In this document: positions 61,800 through 64,000 of the stretch, piece after piece
How the letters are laid out: each line of letters opens with the position of its first letter
How positions within the stretch are numbered: the first letter of the stretch is position 1
Origin: Polyangiaceae bacterium
GTDB taxonomy: Bacteria; Myxococcota_A; Polyangia; Polyangiales; Polyangiaceae
Direction of reading: 5' to 3'
Length of the DNA: 64,000 bases
Assembly: GCA_016715885.1 (NCBI GenBank)
Contig: JADJXL010000016.1
Span: forward strand, 189,501 to 253,500
Notes under the pieces: model-generated
What the model was told of the DNA's origin: nothing
The model's input: the letters and a program-made list of their open reading frames with translations, nothing else
Databases searched by the model: none
Translations under genes and position numbers: made by a program

Positions 61800-63359
61800 T
61801 CAATTCAACTCGTGCGTGTTGTCCTTGACACCGTTTCCGCCGTTGCCAGCCGCATCTGCGCCGGCGCCGCCATTGCCCGCCGTGCCGGTTTGGATGTCGG
61901 CACCCGCGGTGTCGGGAGCTGTGGCTCCCTTTTTGTAGGCAATGCCGATGGAGTGACCACCAAGCCCTCCTCCTCCTTGACCACCGTTTCCACCTTGACC
62001 ACCACGGCCACCATTACACGCTGCCTTCGTGCCCATGTTGCCCGACCCGCCGGTACCAGGATTGCCACCAACAGCTCCGAATTGGCCAATTCCACCCGGC
62101 CCGCCCGCGCCGCCATTGCCGGTTGCAATCGTTACACTGTCGAATTTCGGCACCGCACCTTCTAGCAAAACGATGGCGATGCTCGATCCGCCAAATCGGC
62201 CGCCAAAACCACCGTTTCCTCCACACCCTCCAGCTCCGCCGCTGCCGCCGCTGGCACCATTACAATTGGTTTTCCCTTTGGCACCACCCCCGCCACCGCC
62301 GCCTTGACCAGCCGTGCCTTTGGTGCCGGTTGCTCCGTCCATTCCAATGTATCCCGTGGCGCTGATTTCGCCGATGCCGGTCGCGCCCGTGGCGTCCGCA
62401 CCATTTTCGCCATACGCTCCGTCGTCGCCGGGCTTGCATTGCATGGCATCTTCGCCCGCTCCTCCGTCGCCAAAACCAATGACCATCGGTAATCCTGGAT
62501 CACCCGCATTGGCTGCGATCAGGTCCTGACCGTTGCCGCCTTTGCCCCCCACCGTTTCAGCACATGACGAATTCGACTTGGCGGCACCGCCGGGATTACC
62601 CGAACCTCCGCCCATGCATGCCGTCGCGCCATTGTTGCCTTTGATCGCCATGTCGTCTGCATTGTCCGGCCCGATGTCGTCGCTCGGCGTCGCTCCCGTC
62701 GCCCCACCCTTCGCATCGCCAGCCGTCAGGTTTGCTCGAGCGAAATGGACCGTCGCCTGATCGACGATGACGGCAATCGACGAACCTCCGTCAATCACCG
62801 CTGCTGCAGCTTCGATGTTCACATCTTCAATGTTCGTCGTACCATTGCCGCGAATACGCACCGACGCCTGAAACTCGGCATCGGCAAGGGGCGCAGCCGG
62901 CGCAATGGTAGCGCGCTGATTCGGATCGTATTGCCATTCGTCGCCGGCACAATCGAATCCGCCAAACACCGAAACACCTGCCGTCATCTCGATTCGTTCC
63001 GAGACGCTTCCACACACATACACGCGCGAACGACCCGTTTTGTCCGCTGCTGCAAGCTCGACGGCCTTCTGCAGCGATTTCAGCGGAGTCAATTCATTGC
63101 CATCACCATCGTCGCTCGCTTTGGCACCACCAACGAAATATGCGCACGTGTCGCGAATTACCTCGGGCTTCTCGCTTGGTAAAGCAGCACACTCGGGTGG
63201 CGGTGGGATCACGCCGCTGCTGCTGCTGCTGCCACTCGTGGAGCATGCTTCATAATTCAACGTGCAATCTTGTGCATCGTTTGCGCAGCCAGCCAGTTGC
63301 GCAATGCTCCCGGTCACCATCATTCCGAACAGCGCCAACGTTTTTTGCAAATTGCGCAT
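61800..63359 (-). CDS. Gly-rich lipoprotein with collagen-like low-complexity region
   Basis: 519 aa from the ATG at 63359 (AAGGAGG six bases upstream). Lipobox L-A-G-C near residue 24, Ser/Gly linker, then a segment like a parallel beta-helix surface protein (residues about 55-200: L-K-S-L-Q-K-A-V-E-L-A, V-Y-V-C-G, V-S-V-F-G-G-F-D). The rest is Gly/Asn-rich (G-G-x-G-G-x-G-G) with scattered Cys. Similar to polymorphic outer-membrane or adhesin-like proteins. Function unknown. Confidence 0.8.
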   Translation of the reverse strand: MRNLQKTLALFGMMVTGSIAQLAGCANDAQDCTLNYEACSTSGSSSSSGVIPPPPECAALPSEKPEVIRDTCAYFVGGAKASDDGDGNELTPLKSLQKAVELAAADKTGRSRVYVCGSVSERIEMTAGVSVFGGFDCAGDEWQYDPNQRATIAPAAPLADAEFQASVRIRGNGTTNIEDVNIEAAAAVIDGGSSIAVIVDQATVHFARANLTAGDAKGGATGATPSDDIGPDNADDMAIKGNNGATACMGGGSGNPGGAAKSNSSCAETVGGKGGNGQDLIAANAGDPGLPMVIGFGDGGAGEDAMQCKPGDDGAYGENGADATGATGIGEISATGYIGMDGATGTKGTAGQGGGGGGGAKGKTNCNGASGGSGGAGGCGGNGGFGGRFGGSSIAIVLLEGAVPKFDSVTIATGNGGAGGPGGIGQFGAVGGNPGTGGSGNMGTKAACNGGRGGQGGNGGQGGGGLGGHSIGIAYKKGATAPDTAGADIQTGTAGNGGAGADAAGNGGNGVKDNTHELN

Positions 63360-63426
63360 GAGAAGCCTCCTTATTGGCAAGCAACAAGCTCGTGTCCAAA
63401 TTGATCTTGCAGCGGAAGTGAGTCGT

Positions 63427-64000
63427 TCAGAACCGACCCGACAAGGATACACCGGCAAAGGTCGGTGCGACGACCGGAGTCATTTCGAACCCCATCGTGC
63501 TCGACTTCTTCCTCGTCATCACCGCGTATCCGACCGTGCCTGCACCGAGGATCAGACCCGTCACGAACATCCCCGTGCCCACGTTCACGTACGTGTCGTG
63601 GTCTTCGAGCGTGGATTTCAACGACGTGCACTTGGCAATGATTTCAGGCGTCGTTCCGGGGCAATCTCCCACCTTCAGACCTCCGCGAATGCCCTCCGCA
63701 TCCGACGTCTTGCCTGAACCAGCCGCCCAAAATCCAATGCCCACTCCAAGCCCCGCTGCGGCGAGACCTGCGCCGACCGCAATGATCACCGTGCGCTTCG
63801 CATTGCCGCCCGCGCTCGCGCCGCCGACTTTGGGCACGAGCTGCAGATCGAGATCCTGCGTCGAGCCCTTGGCAACGACGACCGTGCGCAGCACATCGTC
63901 GTGACCATCCATGCGCCCTTCGATGACGCGCTGACCTACGTCGACGAAGACCCCTTTTTCGAGCGGCGATTGTCCGACGAGTTTGCCATCGACATAGAGC
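63427..64000 (-). CDS. PEGA-domain protein, 5' end beyond the window
   Basis: The frame runs from the window edge (first codon at 63999) to a stop at 63427, about 190 residues. The N-terminal part visible is a PEGA domain (L-Y-V-D-G-K-L-V-G-Q-S-P-L ... G-Q-R-V-I-E-G-R-M-D-G). It is followed by one or two transmembrane segments (I-I-A-V-G-A-G-L-A-A-A-G-L-G-V-G-I-G-F-W and M-F-V-T-G-L-I-L-G-A-G-T-V-G) and a short C-terminal strand ending S-L-S-G-R-F. This layout is frequent in myxobacterial envelope proteins, often with TPR or kinase parts further upstream, which here are out of view. Confidence 0.8.
   Translation of the reverse strand, partial: LYVDGKLVGQSPLEKGVFVDVGQRVIEGRMDGHDDVLRTVVVAKGSTQDLDLQLVPKVGGASAGGNAKRTVIIAVGAGLAAAGLGVGIGFWAAGSGKTSDAEGIRGGLKVGDCPGTTPEIIAKCTSLKSTLEDHDTYVNVGTGMFVTGLILGAGTVGYAVMTRKKSSTMGFEMTPVVAPTFAGVSLSGRF

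Overview
The window looks like a chromosomal segment of a GC-rich myxobacterium (Myxococcota, most likely a Polyangiales relative). The evidence is the many Gly/Ser-rich lipoproteins, two proteins with MYXO-CTERM-like tails (Cys motif, one membrane segment, Arg cluster), PEGA, FHA and VWA proteins, an OmpA protein with thrombospondin type 3 repeats, and the density of lipid and polyketide-like genes. No rRNA, tRNA, CRISPR array, transposase or phage gene was seen.

Layout. 1-2607: a truncated VWA protein and an FHA/zinc-ribbon protein. 2741-6856: a housekeeping block on the minus strand, rpmH-rnpA-yidD-yidC-khpB(jag), followed by rplS with its own strong promoter and a terminator hairpin. 7170-10115: OmpA, a small lipoprotein and a PEGA-like protein. 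10129-12216: a YyaL/DUF255 thioredoxin-fold protein. 12292-16388: a four-gene lipid operon (fatty acyl-AMP ligase, CFA-type methyltransferase, ACP, ketosynthase). 16631-21186: two beta-propeller-like lipoproteins. 21463-22773: a YhcG/DUF1016 nuclease gene carrying four in-frame copies of a perfect 27-bp palindrome. 22841-33189: a benzoate-CoA-ligase-like enzyme, lipoproteins, a TPM protein, a pentaheme cytochrome with a MYXO-CTERM-like tail, an acyl-CoA-dehydrogenase-like protein and a glycosyltransferase.

33310-55372 is the most interesting part. A tightly overlapped plus-strand operon carries a MYXO-CTERM-like protein, an ABC permease and ATPase, a His-rich membrane protein, an SDR lacking the YxxxK catalytic pair, a second membrane protein, a radical SAM enzyme resembling tetraether lipid synthase (Tes/MJ0619), and a FabG-like SDR. 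It converges on a minus-strand group: an M20 peptidase, a membrane protein, a peroxiredoxin-like lipoprotein whose redox motif is U-x-x-C (in-frame TGA followed by a SECIS-like hairpin), and an unusual ACP. After a signalling cassette (two V4R-domain proteins and a PAS-STAS protein), a seven-gene minus-strand operon encodes a FabZ-like dehydratase, two ketosynthase/chain-length-factor-like pairs, a FabG and a nitroreductase-family protein. Divergent from it are a second Tes-like radical SAM enzyme and another FabG-like SDR. Together these read as a highly reducing type II polyketide/fatty-acid machine (ACP, KS/CLF, KR, DH, a possible flavin reductase) coupled to two radical SAM enzymes that could form C-C bonds on the acyl chain. 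I infer an unusual membrane lipid or polyene-derived product; the product itself cannot be read from the sequence.

55385-64000: a MepA-like endopeptidase, a Cys-rich repeat lipoprotein, an agmatinase-family protein, an iron-dependent alcohol dehydrogenase with an LsrG-like monooxygenase, a FIST-domain sensor with an unknown partner, a Gly-rich lipoprotein, and a PEGA protein cut by the window edge.
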